A stretch of 64,000 nucleotides of DNA from Odontocerum albicorne (lineage: Eukaryota > Arthropoda > Insecta > Trichoptera > Odontoceridae), in NCBI GenBank assembly GCA_949825065.1, contig OX463854.1, positions 14,483,112 through 14,547,111 on the forward strand, in the 5' to 3' direction. The notes under the pieces are model-generated. The model saw nothing but the letters and a program-made list of their open reading frames with translations, was not told the origin of the DNA and ran no database searches. Shown one piece after another: positions 46,040-59,147 of this stretch (position 1 is the stretch's first letter; each line of letters opens with the position of its first letter). Made by a program: the position numbers and the translations under genes.

Positions 46040-46900
46040 AAATTTAGATGATGGGTAAGTACAGTTGTATCGGACGTGTGCCGTCACCCTTGTGTGTGTA
46101 TGTGGTATGATGAGATAGACAATGCTGTGTAGATCTGGAGGGAAATTCACCCTAATATTTGTATATGTTTTGTATGTTATAATATCTGTTATGTTCCTGT
46201 ATGTTATAATCAATGTAAATATTTGCTATTTTATCTGAAATATATATGTTTGTTTGAATCCGATTGCGCTCGCGACCGCACAGGAAAATGTGCTGGCGGC
46301 CGAGCCATCGATACTAAGGCCAAAGTCAGTCGGTCTAAGCGGCGCCCCGAGCCCCGAAAGTGGTTGTAATTTGCGGGTAACGGGCGCTTGCCATGACCGA
46401 TTGACCATTAATATAGAGGGCCCAAAGTTGGCTAAATTATACTTCTCGACTGAACTACATCTGTGTTTCACTTCTCATGAACTTCTTCAACTCGACAAAC
46501 CATCTTTGCTTCACTGATCGCTCCGCTACAACTCATCACGCCACTGGAGCCACTTCGAGCAGCTATCTTGAATAGCCACGTACAGGCTCCACCCCGAGCA
46601 GTGACAAAAGAATATTTCACCGAAAGAATAGTAGCGGCGAAAGAATATTTCACCATCAATTAACTTTTGGTGATTGACGCTTTCAAACCGCTACCTGAAC
46701 TCTACGAGCATTGTGCAGCAACCATCCACCTATATACAGTCTTTGTACATGTCCGGTACAACAGTATTTAAGTATCAACTTTGATATATGAAAATAAATC
46801 ATGGGTGAGGAAAGACAGTTAGAAGCCGAGTAAATTCTGAAAGAATCGTGCACAGAGGAGATCATTGCGTATAACAGGAGGTCATTGTGTATAGCAGAAT
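46040..46900 (+). other. GC-rich segment, possible LTR
   Basis: GC-rich DNA (46250-46600, for example GGCGGCCGAGCC and AAGCGGCGCCCCGAG) sits in an AT-rich window. It is followed by CTATATACAG (near 46730) and AAAATAAATC (46792), which could be LTR TATA and polyadenylation signals. TGTTATA (46175) and TATAACA (46870-46876) could be LTR ends, but no target duplication fits. Two similar 20-base segments end at 46877 and 46897. Frames of 60-87 residues on both strands match nothing I know. An isolated exon is the alternative. Confidence 0.25.
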
Positions 46901-47104
46901 GCAGTATGAAGTAATTGAAGATGAGTACCGATGTTTGTTTCCCGAATACATGAATTTATCCATAAAACGAATATGGCTCAAATGTTTTTATATATTAAAT
47001 TATTTTGTATATGGCGGCCGCAGTTATGTTTTTTATATTACTTACAAAATCATTTTTTTTATTTTACTTACAAAATCTCACTCGCTTAAAGGTTAAGACT
47101 AATG

Positions 47105-47370
47105 TATTGCGTAAGATGAAGAAAAACACTGTAGTGTGGTTTGGGCATGTAGAACGAATAAATGAGAGAATATTAACAAAAACACTAATGTAAACTTTAA
47201 TAGAATGAGAAGTAATGGAAAAACTCAAATATTATGGTTGGATTAGTTAGTATGAAAAGTAGGAAACGCTTAGTCAGAGAAACCGATGAGGCGCTATGAA
47301 AATATGTATGAATGTAAAGAAGGTGAAAGATGAGTATCATGATCAAAAGTCTGAGATCCTTTCTTTGCTC
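47105..47370 (+). pseudogene. LINE-C remnant (ORF2 C-terminus)
   Basis: The plus strand reads KMKKNTVVWFGHVERINERI, then LTKTLM before a stop. In other phases ICMNVKKVKDEYHD follows. The WFGHVERM block is well preserved. Stops interrupt the rest. Confidence 0.65.
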
Positions 47371-47429
47371 CCTAATCTGGCATGAAAATGGCGGGATACT
47401 TTATTAACATAATTCTACAAAAGATAAAC

Positions 47430-47534
<105 letters not shown>

Positions 47535-47537
47535 TAT

Positions 47538-48245
<708 letters not shown>

Positions 48246-49049
48246 TTTTCCTCCCTTTACCTTTATTGAATTCGGCACGTATATGTATATTATGTAAGTA
48301 AGACGACAGATAAACCATAAAGATCATTACCTGTTCTGAGACTGCTGAATTGTATTCATCAGATTACACTTAAACAATGCAATAAACATGAGTTGCAGTT
48401 GCTCGTAAAATTTGCCAACTTTAACAAAAATATATACACGTATATTCGCACAATTTCATTTAACATTACAGTTCCCGAATTACTGCCCAACAAAATATAA
48501 AATTGAAAAACTCACATGTCATACACATTAAATATCACTTAGCAATTAAAAGTAATCATATCACTCAGCAATTAAAAGTATTTACACGTGTATTAAAAAC
48601 ATGAGGCAAAAGGGTTCAAATGTGATGGTTTATATTAATGAAATATTACAGGAAATACCGCACAAAACGCCGCATGTAACTGTCATTTGCCGGATCAGAC
48701 CGCAGCCAAACGATCAAACTGCGATTGCAACAACACACTGCGCGCCATATTGGTAAAACTACTAACCACCTTCATTGAATATCGTCATATGACCAAATTT
48801 TGAAATTAAACTGTGAATTCAGCAAGTACCATCAGTAGCGTTTTTAATAAAACTCTTACTAATTGGTACATGTTATTTGCGTTCAATTTAACATTAATTT
48901 ATGAAAGGTCACAAACACAAAGGAATAACCCTCATCTCTAGTGGTAATATAATTACCTGTATTGCAACATATCATACATTCATAAATTTCCGTGTCCGGG
49001 ACATTATGAATTATTAAACGTTTCTAGTAAGAAGCGACAGAATCGCCCC
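48246..49049. other. Unassigned
   Basis: A GC-richer patch at 48660-48760 (GCCGCATGTAACTG, CACTGCGCGCCATATTGG) is not recognised. The rest is AT-rich. Confidence 0.35.
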
Positions 49050-49560
49050 ATTATTCGTATCAATCGAGTATTGGACCGTCCCGATATAAGGACTACGCTG
49101 AAACAGAGATTGTTTATTAACCCTTCCGGTTCTCCGATCTTTTTTTACGTCGTCCTTTACTGTCCATGCAATGAAACTCTGGAATCAGTTCCAAACCAAT
49201 GTCAGACTCGCTCCGTCCTTGGCATGCTTTAAGAAGCTACTGAAAAAAATCTTAATTTCGAGTCAGTAATGCAAGGTGTTTCATTCCTGATTGTTTTCCT
49301 TTCCTCTCCACCATCCATTCCTTTCCTTTGATTGATGATGTCTCACTTTTTATGAAAAGGAATGTTCGGGTGATTGTCCGTCTTTGTGAGGTTTATGGGA
49401 ATATGCTCACGTATGTGTTCATAGATTTCGTGGAGATGGATAGTAATTTGAATGTTTTTTGCGATCATGTAACTTGCTTCATTTCTTTTGGTCGAAATTG
49501 TCACCTGGCAATAATTGTATTTGCAATAAAAGTGTTAACAAAATACATAAATAAGGACAA
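49050..49560 (+). pseudogene. LINE-A 3' end: ORF C-terminus plus 3' UTR
   Basis: The plus strand reads AMKLWNQFQTNVRLAPSLAC, then FKKLLKKILISSQ and a TAA at 49267. This is the AxxLWNxLPxxVRxxxSLxxFKKxLK block that ends many LINE ORF2 proteins. The preceding bases (49060-49150) need a frame change. The UTR carries ATGTTCGGGTGATTGTC and ends TTGCAATAAAAGTGTTAACA. A short segment present in the 37613 copy (CCCGCCAGA) is missing here. Confidence 0.75.
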
Positions 49561-49869
49561 ATTATCATATTTTGTGACTCTTATTTAGCCCAGATCATAT
49601 TTTGCGGTTTATATAACATATTGTAAATGGTGATTACCATAAGGAGATTTTAACAAAATGTATTTTATTTTCTCTATTGTAAAGAGTTATTAAATGAAAG
49701 CGTTTTTTAATTGATTGATTTTTTATTTTTGAAATTGATTATCGTGTTGAAGGGCGTGGTAGTGCAGATAACGAGGCACGCATAGTCTATTTTTGGCAAT
49801 AAATCAATGACATTTTTTTAAATATAGTACTCGTATTGCACACAAATATAAAAATTAAATTTTCATACA
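49561..49869. other. Unassigned
   Basis: I see nothing recognisable here. Confidence 0.4.
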
Positions 49870-50300
49870 GGGGTATGCTAGCGCCAACCTTAATGTGTGG
49901 AAGTGTAACCTGAACGTTAAAAGGGAGTCATAAGAGCAATATGAATGCTGTGAAAATGTTTGCCTCGCATATAGATATAGATGTTATAAGTAGAATTAAA
50001 TAAATAATATTAAGATGAGTTGGCAACATTGAGAGAATGGGTTACAAAAGATTTAGGAAACAAATGCATATCTGAAATGAATGGAGAGAAAGGAAAAAGT
50101 ATACCGAAGAAGAGTGGCAGGAGATAGTTATAGATATTTTAACTGAAGGAAAGGTAGAAAGTATGAGAAACAGAAGAGCATGTATATGTATATATCATAT
50201 GTGGATGTGACGAGAGCTAACGTATGTGCATGGACAGAAAGGTGTAGACATTTGTTTTCTCTGCCTACCTCACAAGGTATGTGATGTGGTGGTATGTATG
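49870..50300 (+). pseudogene. LINE-C remnant, strongly decayed
   Basis: Nucleotide-level landmarks follow the order seen at 51170-51665: GCCAACCTTAATGTGTGGAA, GGCAACATTGAGAGAATGGG, AGAAACAGAAGAGCATGTAT, and the tail CTGCCTACCTCACAAGG followed by GTGATGTGGTGGTATGTATG. The tail encodes the end of the SAYP block. Stops are frequent. Confidence 0.5.
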
Positions 50301-51169
50301 TTTATAACAAACAAATATTTTCAGTTGAGTCTATTTATAAAGAATATTCTGAAACAAAACCTTGCTTTTCAAAAAGATTTATTAGTTTCGTTATAAATTG
50401 TTTTATTTTTAATCCTGCGGTACATTTTTGGAGTTTCATTTAAATTTCTATAATAAAAGCCGATTGAATCAAATAGCAATTAAATTTAAAACAATAACGG
50501 CGATTCCAGTGGATACCACCTGTTATTCAATTAAGGCTTATTTGTCACCAGTTTCCAACGATAATATTTATTTTTTACTTATTGTGAATGGTTACGGTTA
50601 ATATTTCTTATAAATACATTTCAGTTGATTCCTTATCTTATAAATCCGTAGTGAAATCTGAAAACCCAGTATTCTGCCACAGGGCTTGAAAGACTCTGAT
50701 TTTATTCCGATTTGCTAAAAAATGATCAACACTCAGATGTCGTAATAAACAGCACTATAGCCCTCATTTTCTTAAAATATATCTTTATAGGTATATAGCA
50801 CATATACCAAAGCATTACGCATCACGACAGATACCCTCTGGACCATTGAGTTTTGTTTAAGACTAGGATTTTTTTAATAATAAACATTTGATAAGTATCG
50901 AAAATTCTACGTGCCAACAATGTCATGTTTAACAAAGTATAAAAAAAATGTTTTGCATCAAGTTGTAAAAATCAAAACATCGATGAACAGAACTCATCAA
51001 GTTTAAGGAGTTTGTTAGAAAACAGTATATTCACGTGTGATGGGCGAATTGAAAGAAACATTGAAATAAGTGTAAAGATAGAGAACAAGGTTAAAAGGAA
51101 CTAGGGAACAAAGTAAACGGAATATGAGTAATACAACGACTGCAGAACATCAAAAGTACCAAAAATGAC
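50301..51169. other. Unassigned AT-rich DNA
   Basis: I see nothing recognisable here. Confidence 0.4.
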
Positions 51170-51665
51170 AATGCATGATAATGTGTAGGTGCCGACCTTG
51201 ACCTATGGAAGTGAAATTTGAATTTGATAGAAGAAGGATAGAAGTAAGATTAATGATGTGGATATGAATGCATTCAAATAATTATGGAGTGTCAATGTAT
51301 GAAAAAAAGCGGAACAATGACAACAGAAATAAATACTTGGATAAAGTGGATGTTTTGAATACAATAAAGAAAGGATATTTGAAGTAGTTTGGACATTCGG
51401 AGAGAATGACTCTCTAAACGAGTATACAAGTTAGAAGTGTAAGGTGTGCATGGAAAGGTAGACCGTGGAAAACATGGCTGGATCAAAAAAAATGTAAATA
51501 AGATAAAATGAGAAGTATGAGTGATGGAAGATTGGGCATGACGAGATATATGAATGTAGAGGAGACAAAAGTTGTGTGCTTGGATTGAAATGTTTGGAGA
51601 TCTGATCTCTCCAGAAGCTTACCTCACAGGGACACGGGGCGTAATGATATGTATGTATGTGCATC
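51170..51665 (+). pseudogene. LINE-C remnant, strongly decayed
   Basis: The plus strand reads PTLTYGSEI at 51196, corresponding to the LTYGSETW block, then a FGEND-like phrase for FGHxERM. A GRPWKTWLD-like segment (GGTAGACCGTGGAAAACATG) and the tail CTTACCTCACAGGGACACGG follow, with TGATATGTATGTATGT at the end. Many stops break it. Confidence 0.55.
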
Positions 51666-51749
51666 GGAAAAAAACTGTCGGAAATCTTATTATAAATATA
51701 ATCATCTGAATTACATTGCTCGCCTGATACCAAATCTGTAAAAGACAAA

Positions 51750-51900
51750 TTCAGTTTCAGTATTCATTTAATATTTGCTTTGAGCTTTTTGATATTACTA
51801 AAGGGGTTTGACAGGGATGCAAATTGTCACCTTAACTTTTCTACATATATGGTAATATACTATACAATGATAAAATTGGTAATGTTGCTGGAATAAAATG
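51750..51900 (+). pseudogene. Reverse transcriptase palm fragment
   Basis: From 51788 the plus strand reads FDITKGV, stop, QGCKLSP, stop, LFYIYGNILYNDKIG. This is the RT block ITxGVRQGCxLSPxLFxIY. The two stops fall where R and L or T are usual. No YADD follows. It may belong to the LINE-C copy just upstream, out of normal order. Confidence 0.5.
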
Positions 51901-52659
51901 GTGTATGATTTTTTTCAGGCTTTTTCAAAGAAACAATAAATTACTTGCAGTATGTCGAGATGGATAGCAATAAATTATGTCTTAAAAAATTAAACCCAAT
52001 ATAAAAGTTTTGGTAACTTTCGGCTTTCTGCCTAAATTAATTTAAAAGAGTCCAACCCACAAAACGCTCATTATAAGTTAATTTCAAATATAAAAGAGCA
52101 TACCTCAATATTTTCATGAAATTTATCAAGGCAGGAAATAAACAGTGCGTTTCATATGTGGCATAAAAAACATTCCGTGCACACTAAAAAAATGGGCTAT
52201 GTTTTCATGAATGTCTTAAAAATGGAAAAATGTCGCTCAAGTCCTTTTAATACATAAACGATCAATTCAATAAATTTCGTAATCATACTCGTAATTTTTA
52301 CCAAGAAGAAAAAATATAATTGATACACGCAAATGTAAAAAAAATTACAAAATAGCTGTGATTTTTTTATGAGATATTTAAAAAACCTTTGACAACCTTT
52401 AATGAGGGTGTTTAACCCTATGGGTATCAAGAATTTAATTCCGATTTTTCTGTACAAAACGACCAGTTAAGATGGTTGGATTAACGGGGCACAATTGGAA
52501 TTCGATATTACGTTTTGGGGGTGCGGTCCGCAAACAGATCACGAGCCCGGCATACATCGGAAATTGTAAACACATAATATTCAAAAGAGATCCAACGAAG
52601 AAACTTTTTATTCCAATAATAGCGTAAAAATGTCAACTGTCTTGAGTATTACAACTTTT
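51901..52659. other. Unassigned
   Basis: A short GC-richer patch near 52480-52560 (GTGCGGTCCGCAAACAG) is not recognised. Confidence 0.4.
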
Positions 52660-54040
52660 TTTATTTAACAATATGTCTTAGAGGAACTACAGTATCAAAC
52701 TTTCATTTTTCTATTTTAGAAGTACTAAAAGATACTTTATGAACATGGAGGAGAAATAGTGGCAAAATAACACTTACAGTGCTTAGTGACAAAATTATTT
52801 AAAAATTATAATAAATGATTTAAGAAACACAATTTGATCAAATTTATACTTTACTTTCTTAAGGATAAAAGTGGCAAAATGTAATCACGCATTACGGTAT
52901 CAGACGAAGAATTGTGACAAACTAATACGTTATAATCTTTGAGGAAGAATAGTGTCATAATGACACTTAACGATCTTAGAGGAAAACAATAACAAATGAC
53001 ACTTCATGGTTTTAAAGCCACAATAGTATCAAAATGACATTTTACAGTCTTAAGACATGAAAATGTAAAAAAGCGTAAAAATTTCACATAATTATTTAAG
53101 CGTCATCAAATGTCACTTTCAGGAAGAATATTGAGACAATGACACTTTATGATCTTAGAGAGACAGTGACTTAATTACAGTTTGAAGTTTAAGAGAAAGA
53201 ACATGCTATTTGCTGGCTCGAGGTAGAATAGTGACAATATGGCGCTTTGGAGTCTTAAGGAGGTAGAAAAGTAACGTTTTGTAGTCTTAGAGACAGAATA
53301 GTGACATAATGATACAGTATGGCATTCGAGGAAAAATATTGAGAAAATGACACTTGATGGTAATAAAAGAAGAATAATGACAAAATAACATTTTATGACA
53401 TTAGATGTACAATTGTATATAAACAACATTTTACTGTCTTGAAACATTTAAGCATCAAAATTAGACATTAAGGTCTAGTCTTGAGAAAGAATAGTGACTA
53501 ATTTATAGTACGTTGTCTTAGAGGAAGAATAGTGACACAATGACGCTTTGCAGTCTAAGTGAAAGAGTAATGATTTCTTAGAAGATAATTGACAAAATGA
53601 CACCAAATGATATTGGGGAAAGATAGTGTAAAAATTATACTTTTCGGTTTTAGGAAGTGATAATAAAATTTTATGGTCTTAGAAGAACAGTGACACAATG
53701 AAACCATGTGGTCTTAGAGTAATAATAGTGACAAATTATATTAGATGGTATTAGTGGCATGATTGTGTAAAATTTTATTTTAAAGATGCAAACAATTGTC
53801 AAAATATGTCTAAATTAAACATTACGGTCTTAGATGTAGAATAGTGAGAAAATCAAAGGGGGTGGTCTTTAAAGAAAATAAGTGATAATGACTTTTCGTG
53901 ACTTTTAAAGCACAAGTGTCAAACTTAGTCTTTGTGGTCTTAGGGGAAGAAAAGTAATAAAGTGGCAGATTGTGATAATTGAAGCACACGGTTGTGAAAA
54001 TTATACTGTGTAGTATAAAGGCACGAAAGTACAAAGGCCA
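52660..54040. repeat. Very degenerate tandem array, unit of roughly 40 bp
   Basis: The phrase GTCTTAGAGGAAGAATAGTG, followed by ACAAAATGACACTTTA, recurs with many changes across about 1.4 kb (clear at 52970, 53080, 53145, 53460, 53515, 53680, 53820 and 53935). Spacing varies between about 38 and 50 bases. No transposon feature or coding frame runs through it. I read it as an old minisatellite that has not been homogenised. Confidence 0.6.
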
Positions 54041-54057
54041 CGATAAAATGACGCATG

Positions 54058-54285
54058 AAGATTTTTTTTTTTTTATTAAACAAGTAAATTACTATACAAA
54101 CATTTGTCAAGGCTATACCTATATACAAATTTATTACTTAACTAATCTTAATTATATGTTATAATTTATGCACTTATTTTCCTACATATCATTTTATTTT
54201 ATTTATTCAATCTTAATATATGAGATCTTAGAAATAATTAACACCTACATACTACTTATAACTAGATAACAATTCTTACACTAAA
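54058..54285 (-). repeat. Dispersed repeat R2, copy 2
   Basis: This is the partner of 36515-36755. It starts in a long T run (the poly-A end on the minus strand) and ends at CAATTCTTACACTA. Differences are few: a missing TTAATCGTAT stretch and scattered substitutions. It sits right at the edge of the degenerate array. Confidence 0.75.
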
Positions 54286-54654
54286 AAGCCATAAACATAA
54301 TTATTAGTATTTTCAACGTCATGACCAGAAAACGCCTTATATGTAACATAATTGTGTCAAGAGGACAATTATCAGACGTTTTCCAACAATAAACTATCCA
54401 GATCTTTTTATTTTTTTATTTTGGTAATCAAATTATAATATACAAAAGTGTGATTTATTTTGTCAACCATGGGTTGACTCCGGACGGTTATTGGACTGTT
54501 TTTTTTTTTCAGACCATTTATCTATGGAATCTGTGGTTGTAATATGGCTAACCTACCTTATATAAATTTGTCAAGTATTTATTGTCCCACCTATGAAACA
54601 GATCTACGTTGCTGCTAACCTATTCTCATATTAGTGTGACATCAATAAAGAAAG
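54286..54654. other. Unassigned
   Basis: T-rich runs are present, but I see nothing recognisable. Confidence 0.4.
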
Positions 54655-55110
54655 TGTCCTGCCATCAGTAAAAAGTTGTATCATCATCATCTTTGTCAAC
54701 GAGGGTCGATCCACTGCTGGATAAGGTCTCCCCATATTGACTCCAAATAGTTCGGTTTTTTGCTCGTTGATAACATGTGATGCTGCCATACTTCCTGATT
54801 TCATATATCCAGCGTACTTTCGGTCTTCTTCTGGGTCTCTTTATGCCTCTTGGGCACCATTGAATTATTTTGGATGTCCATCGTCTGACATTCTGACTAC
54901 GTGTCCTGCCCATTGCCACTTTATTTTCTTGCACACCTTTATTTAATATTCTACCGTTATTGCGAATCCAGGTGTTTCGTTTACGGTTTCTTTTAGTATA
55001 TCACAAAATGCATCTCTCCATGCCCCTTTTTGCGGTCTGGAGCTTTTTGTGTTCTTTACTGTGAGCGTCCATGTCTCGCAGCCAAAAGTCTCGCGAAAAG
55101 TTGTGTGTTA
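54655..55110 (-). pseudogene. RTE-like LINE C-terminal remnant
   Basis: The minus strand reads HKKLQTAKRGMERCIL, stop, YTKRNRKRNTWIRNNGRI, NKVAMGRTRSQNVRRWTSKI and RRRPKVRWIYEIRKYGSI. It matches the LINE order KLxxAQRGMERxxLG, RxxRxxNxxIRxxT, WxxAGHVxRxxDxRWTxxI, RGRPxxRWxDEIRK. The 89-residue frame at 54665-54934 holds the second half. A stop and a shift break the first half. Confidence 0.7.
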
Positions 55111-55502
55111 TGTGGTACATAATAAATTAGACATTGAAAAAAGTCAATAAACATACTTTCCTATGGGAACTCGGTAGAAAATTTATTAGTTCCCAATATA
55201 GTTCTAGGAAGAGTCACTGTTTACCAATTTTATTGTTTACAAAAAAAAATTTGGAAAATGATGTAAAAATGATTCCTCAATTTTCCTTATAAATTGCGCA
55301 GAGCAAACTAAACCTACGTGACTAAGTGCATGATAAGAACGTCTGTGACAAAAACGGAAAATAAATATGCATGAGAATAGGATGAATTGGGGATATGTTA
55401 GTTTAGTCTTCTGCAATAGAGATACAGAATAATAATTAAGACGAAAAAATCCACCAAGAAAAAAAAAAGTTTCCTCGTTATTCAAACTTAAAAAGTTTAA
55501 TA
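55111..55502. other. Unassigned
   Basis: The long minus-strand frame here (55237-55644) starts inside the antisense of a SINE-A copy and is not a gene. Confidence 0.45.
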
Positions 55503-55676
55503 TGCTATGGATCATTTGGTAATACACTTGTCTTCCAAACAGTGAATTGTGAATTCGGTACCCATTTGAGAAAAAATGTTTGTAGTCTTCATAAATTGGT
55601 TTTACAACATATTTCTGGTTGGTTGGAAAAAATTGCCACATCACAATAAACCAGCTAACTTGTACTTTATACTTTG
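55503..55676 (+). repeat. SINE-A copy
   Basis: The head TGCTATGGATCATTTGGTAA and the B-box region GTGAATTCGGTACCC are followed by GTAGTCTTCATAAATTGG. The tail is TTCTGGTTGGTTGGAAAAAA, ending in ACTTGTACTTTATAC. The head is worn but the order is kept. Confidence 0.6.
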
Positions 55677-57489
55677 AAAGTGAAATACGATACGAACTTC
55701 TTCTACTAGATTCTTAATTGGTTTTTCCCATATTATTCCTAAGGTGTGAACTACTAGCTTTCCCTTCATCTCTTTGAAAGTCTGTTAGGCGGTGAGTGGT
55801 CATATGGGGTTACCATGAGAAACTTTACGGGGAATTCGGGTTTCAGACCATTCATGATCCCAACAATATTTCCCCAATATATTTCTTGTTATGTCTGTTA
55901 TAAATTTTTTTTAATGTTTATCTCTAATTTCTTCAACCATTTCAAAACAGATTTGATGTGGGTTGGCTCATTAGTGCACTTATAGTTCTAATAGTAATAT
56001 TAATTATGTGTACCAATACACCAAGAAGTAGAAATTATTCGTTTTGAAATTTCCGTAGGAATTTCCTTTTCGTATGTAGGCTAGGAAACCCACAAGAGCT
56101 TTGCCCACAAGAGCTTTTTTTAAATAAACAGTTCCTTGTATATAAAGAGTTAAAAATACGTCATTGAAATTTCGTTTTCAAAATAGACCTAATAAGTCGA
56201 CGTTCGTGATCTAACAACGCATACACAGTAAATAGGCAAACGCCCCAGACTCAATTCCTAGAGTATTTACTTCTGGGCTGATTTTACTCTTAGACTAATG
56301 TTAGGTTTTACTCTGTTTACATTGTGGTTATAAGAGCGGAAAGCTGAGAGTGCTAAACGCGTGTTCACATAGCGGTCACGAGTGCCGGTGGCTAAGTGGA
56401 TGATTTTTCGTGCTTACAATTTTTAGTACTTTTTAATATATTCATGAAGATGGAGGATGTGATACCTTTGAAATGTCAGCCATCATTTAAGCCAACTCAA
56501 GAAGGAATTAACTCCGAAAAATATTGTTTACACTTGTAGAACTTCAGATGTTTAAGGGATGGTTTTACATTTACAGGAACATGAAGGTTTTACAGGAATT
56601 TTAAGTAATCATTAGTGGAGTCTGTCAAAAATGCTACAGTGAGCCTAATAAATTTTAGGTTATAAGGGTTTCTTGTCAAGCAGCTGCCAAGGGTGCAGTC
56701 GTTAAGATTACTTTGTTACAAACCAAATAAATATTTTATAGGGTAAAAAGGAAGAATGAGAATATGAAACTTGTTTGGGAGAACTCATAATGTGTACGAG
56801 TATTATAATCAAGACACAATAATGCTCGATCTACTCTAGTTCCAATAAAAATTAAAGATAGATTAAACGTAATTTTTTGTAATTGTGATCATTAAATTTG
56901 ATTTCGACATTATAAGATTTGACTTTTGAATATCAAACCTAGATTCATGATCGATTATAACAAGGTATTTTTCGTTTGGTTTCTGAAACATAAAGAGACA
57001 TAGGCCCCTTTTATTTTATAAAGAAAAAATTGGAATTATTGTTGAAAACTTTTCTCCCTTCAAAAAAACGATTACAGTTCTTTAACAATTTCATAAGAAG
57101 AGCAAAATAAACAAAATAAAAAGACAATGCTTATTTCTTTCATATTCGTTAATAATCTCTTCAAAAAAATATTTTTTTTAAATACAAGATACAATCGGTG
57201 AGTGTATTGCAGTCAATCAACATTTACTTAAAAAGAAGTATACAATTTTTGCCAAAAAAATACTTATATTTTTTAAACAAACGTAAGAGGCAATACCATA
57301 AATATCCTTCGTGATCCAGTATGATTTAGCCTGTAAATGGAAAACGGCTGAACGTGTATTAGTTTGTTTTGTACAAAATTTTAGAATGGAGAGAGAGATT
57401 ATATTAAATAAAAGATAAACTATGGCGTATCGCTCATCAACAAGGTAATCAAAAGTAAACAATATATTTATATTGTTTAACTTTGATTG
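55677..57489. other. Unassigned, about 1.8 kb; possible tRNA-like patch at 56195-56300
   Basis: GACGTTCGTGATCTAACAAC followed by CCCAGACTCAATTCCTAGAG could be a very old SINE head with a B box. No gene is recognised. Confidence 0.35.
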
Positions 57490-57672
57490 ACTTGTGGTGC
57501 ATTGAGGTGCATGGCCGCGTGGTAACGCGCTGGGCTTCTGTGCGGAAGGAAGGTCGTCGGTTCAAACCCCGCGCTGTGCTACCCCCCTCGAACGGCACAG
57601 GCACTTTTTCCGCCTAGTGTTCGAGGGTGTTAAGGATACCTATGACTTCGGTCATATATACTCTTTAAAAAA
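57490..57672 (+). repeat. tRNA-derived SINE (SINE-D), well preserved
   Basis: GTGCATGGCCGCGTGGTAAC forms a D-arm-like region (CGCG, TGGTAA, CGCG) with a box-A-like sequence. GGTTCAAACCC is a full box-B match. A possible anticodon arm (CTTC...GAAG) lies between them. A body with GTGTTCGAGGGTGTTAAGG then leads to an A run at 57665-57673. The acceptor stem does not close, and the A-rich end is typical of a SINE, so I do not call it a functional tRNA. GC content is high for this window, which suggests a young insertion. Confidence 0.6.
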
Positions 57673-58734
57673 AAACATATACGTGTATTCCTCTTTAAAA
57701 TACTATTTAAAATATTGCAAAATCCCAAACGTGTTTAACTCGAAAAATTCCATGTTTAACGCTGAGCAATATAGATAAATGAATTGCTTAAACAATTTAT
57801 ATTCACCTTGCGTACACTGAACAGCTCGTTCGATGTGGTTGAACGAATGGGGCAACAAAAACATATTATTTTAAGAAAAACCCAGGAATCTATGAATCCA
57901 TTATGCAAATATCATAATTCTAAAAGTTTCATTTTATTTGCATTTAACTTTTATAAAAGCAAATTATTTCCCTATTATTGCGTTTTTCTTTATTTCTTTT
58001 ATTTAATATAACCATGGCAATAATTCAAATTGTTTCTTCACGCTAACTGGAATGCTTTCATTTGAAATATACATGAAACTCAACCCAATTGAATATTTTT
58101 ACCATTCCCAAGTAGAGCGGAATATCTTAAAAGACATTAAAATATAAATGGGTTATTTATGACTAAATTTATGGCAATTTTCTTCGTGAATCAACAAAAT
58201 TAAGATTATTGTTAAAATTCTCCATGGAGTAATCTCATTGAGAACTCTACTTTTATAAATTTAAATTGGTATAATAAAGATCTGAAGAAAATTTTCCATA
58301 AATTCTTAAGAAGCTTTTCATTACTAAGAATTTTTCAGAAAATTTAAATTCGTTGGGATAAACGAAGAATATGAGGCGTGTCGGCGTATGAAAAAAAAAA
58401 TGTTAGTATGATAAACGATGCAATAATAAAATTAATATTTTTCTTTAGTATTTTCAGATTTTAAATCGATATGTATAGGTACTCGTATTTGTTATTATAA
58501 GTTGTTTTTTGTTAATGGTTATATATTTTTATATCAAAGGTTATATATGTTTATATCAAGGGGTTAACTAGCACGATTTGTGGTATAACTGATTAAGTAA
58601 AAAATGTATTAATAAAATTGTTAATATACCAAACGAAATTAAAAAAAACTATTTCTAGGTGATTAAAAGGTTCAGGTGATCAAACTTGGTATTTATTTCA
58701 ATCCATATATGTTATATAAGTGAAAAAAGTAGAC
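57673..58734. other. Unassigned AT-rich DNA
   Basis: I see nothing recognisable here. Confidence 0.45.
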
Positions 58735-58885
58735 TAAATGTAAAATGTTAGAGAAATCGAAGGAGCTGTATAAGTTGTATGGATGTAGAAAAAGCAAAAG
58801 ATGTGTGACACGATGGGAAAGTCTGGCGCTCTACCTCTTCTGCCTACCCCGACAGCGGGATGGCGTGATGCTATGTATGTAGGAT
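58735..58885 (+). pseudogene. LINE-C 3' end fragment
   Basis: The plus strand reads CMDVEKAKDV, stop, HDG-like residues, then a SLALYLFCLPRQ phase and the tail CTACCCCGACAGCGGGATGG, ending GTGATGCTATGTATGTA. It aligns with the ends at 41010-41200 and 50230-50300. Only the last part of the element is present. Confidence 0.5.
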
Positions 58886-59147
58886 CTATAAGTGGAAAGT
58901 TCTTCGAAGAAAGATGGAACACAACATTTATTGAACGTCGCAAAAATACAACATTTTATAAATTTTATCTGTAACGTTAAGGACAACAGAATCCTCTACA
59001 ATACCGATTATTTCATGTTGACTAGCCATTACGCAATGATGCATCCGCGAGCGATACATATTTGGTTCAAAACAAAAATTTATATGCACAAAAGAAAATT
59101 GAAGAATATTTATAAATTGAGATGTTACAATAGTGATAAAACAACAA

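Noticed and set aside
45893..46213. 106-residue minus-strand frame
   Set aside because: It has low-complexity composition and no family features.
55237..55644. 135-residue minus-strand frame
   Set aside because: Its start lies antisense to a SINE-A tail (55503-55676), and the remainder has no motif.
57490..57580. Functional tRNA gene
   Set aside because: Boxes A and B fit, but the acceptor stem does not close and an A-rich tail follows a SINE-like body.
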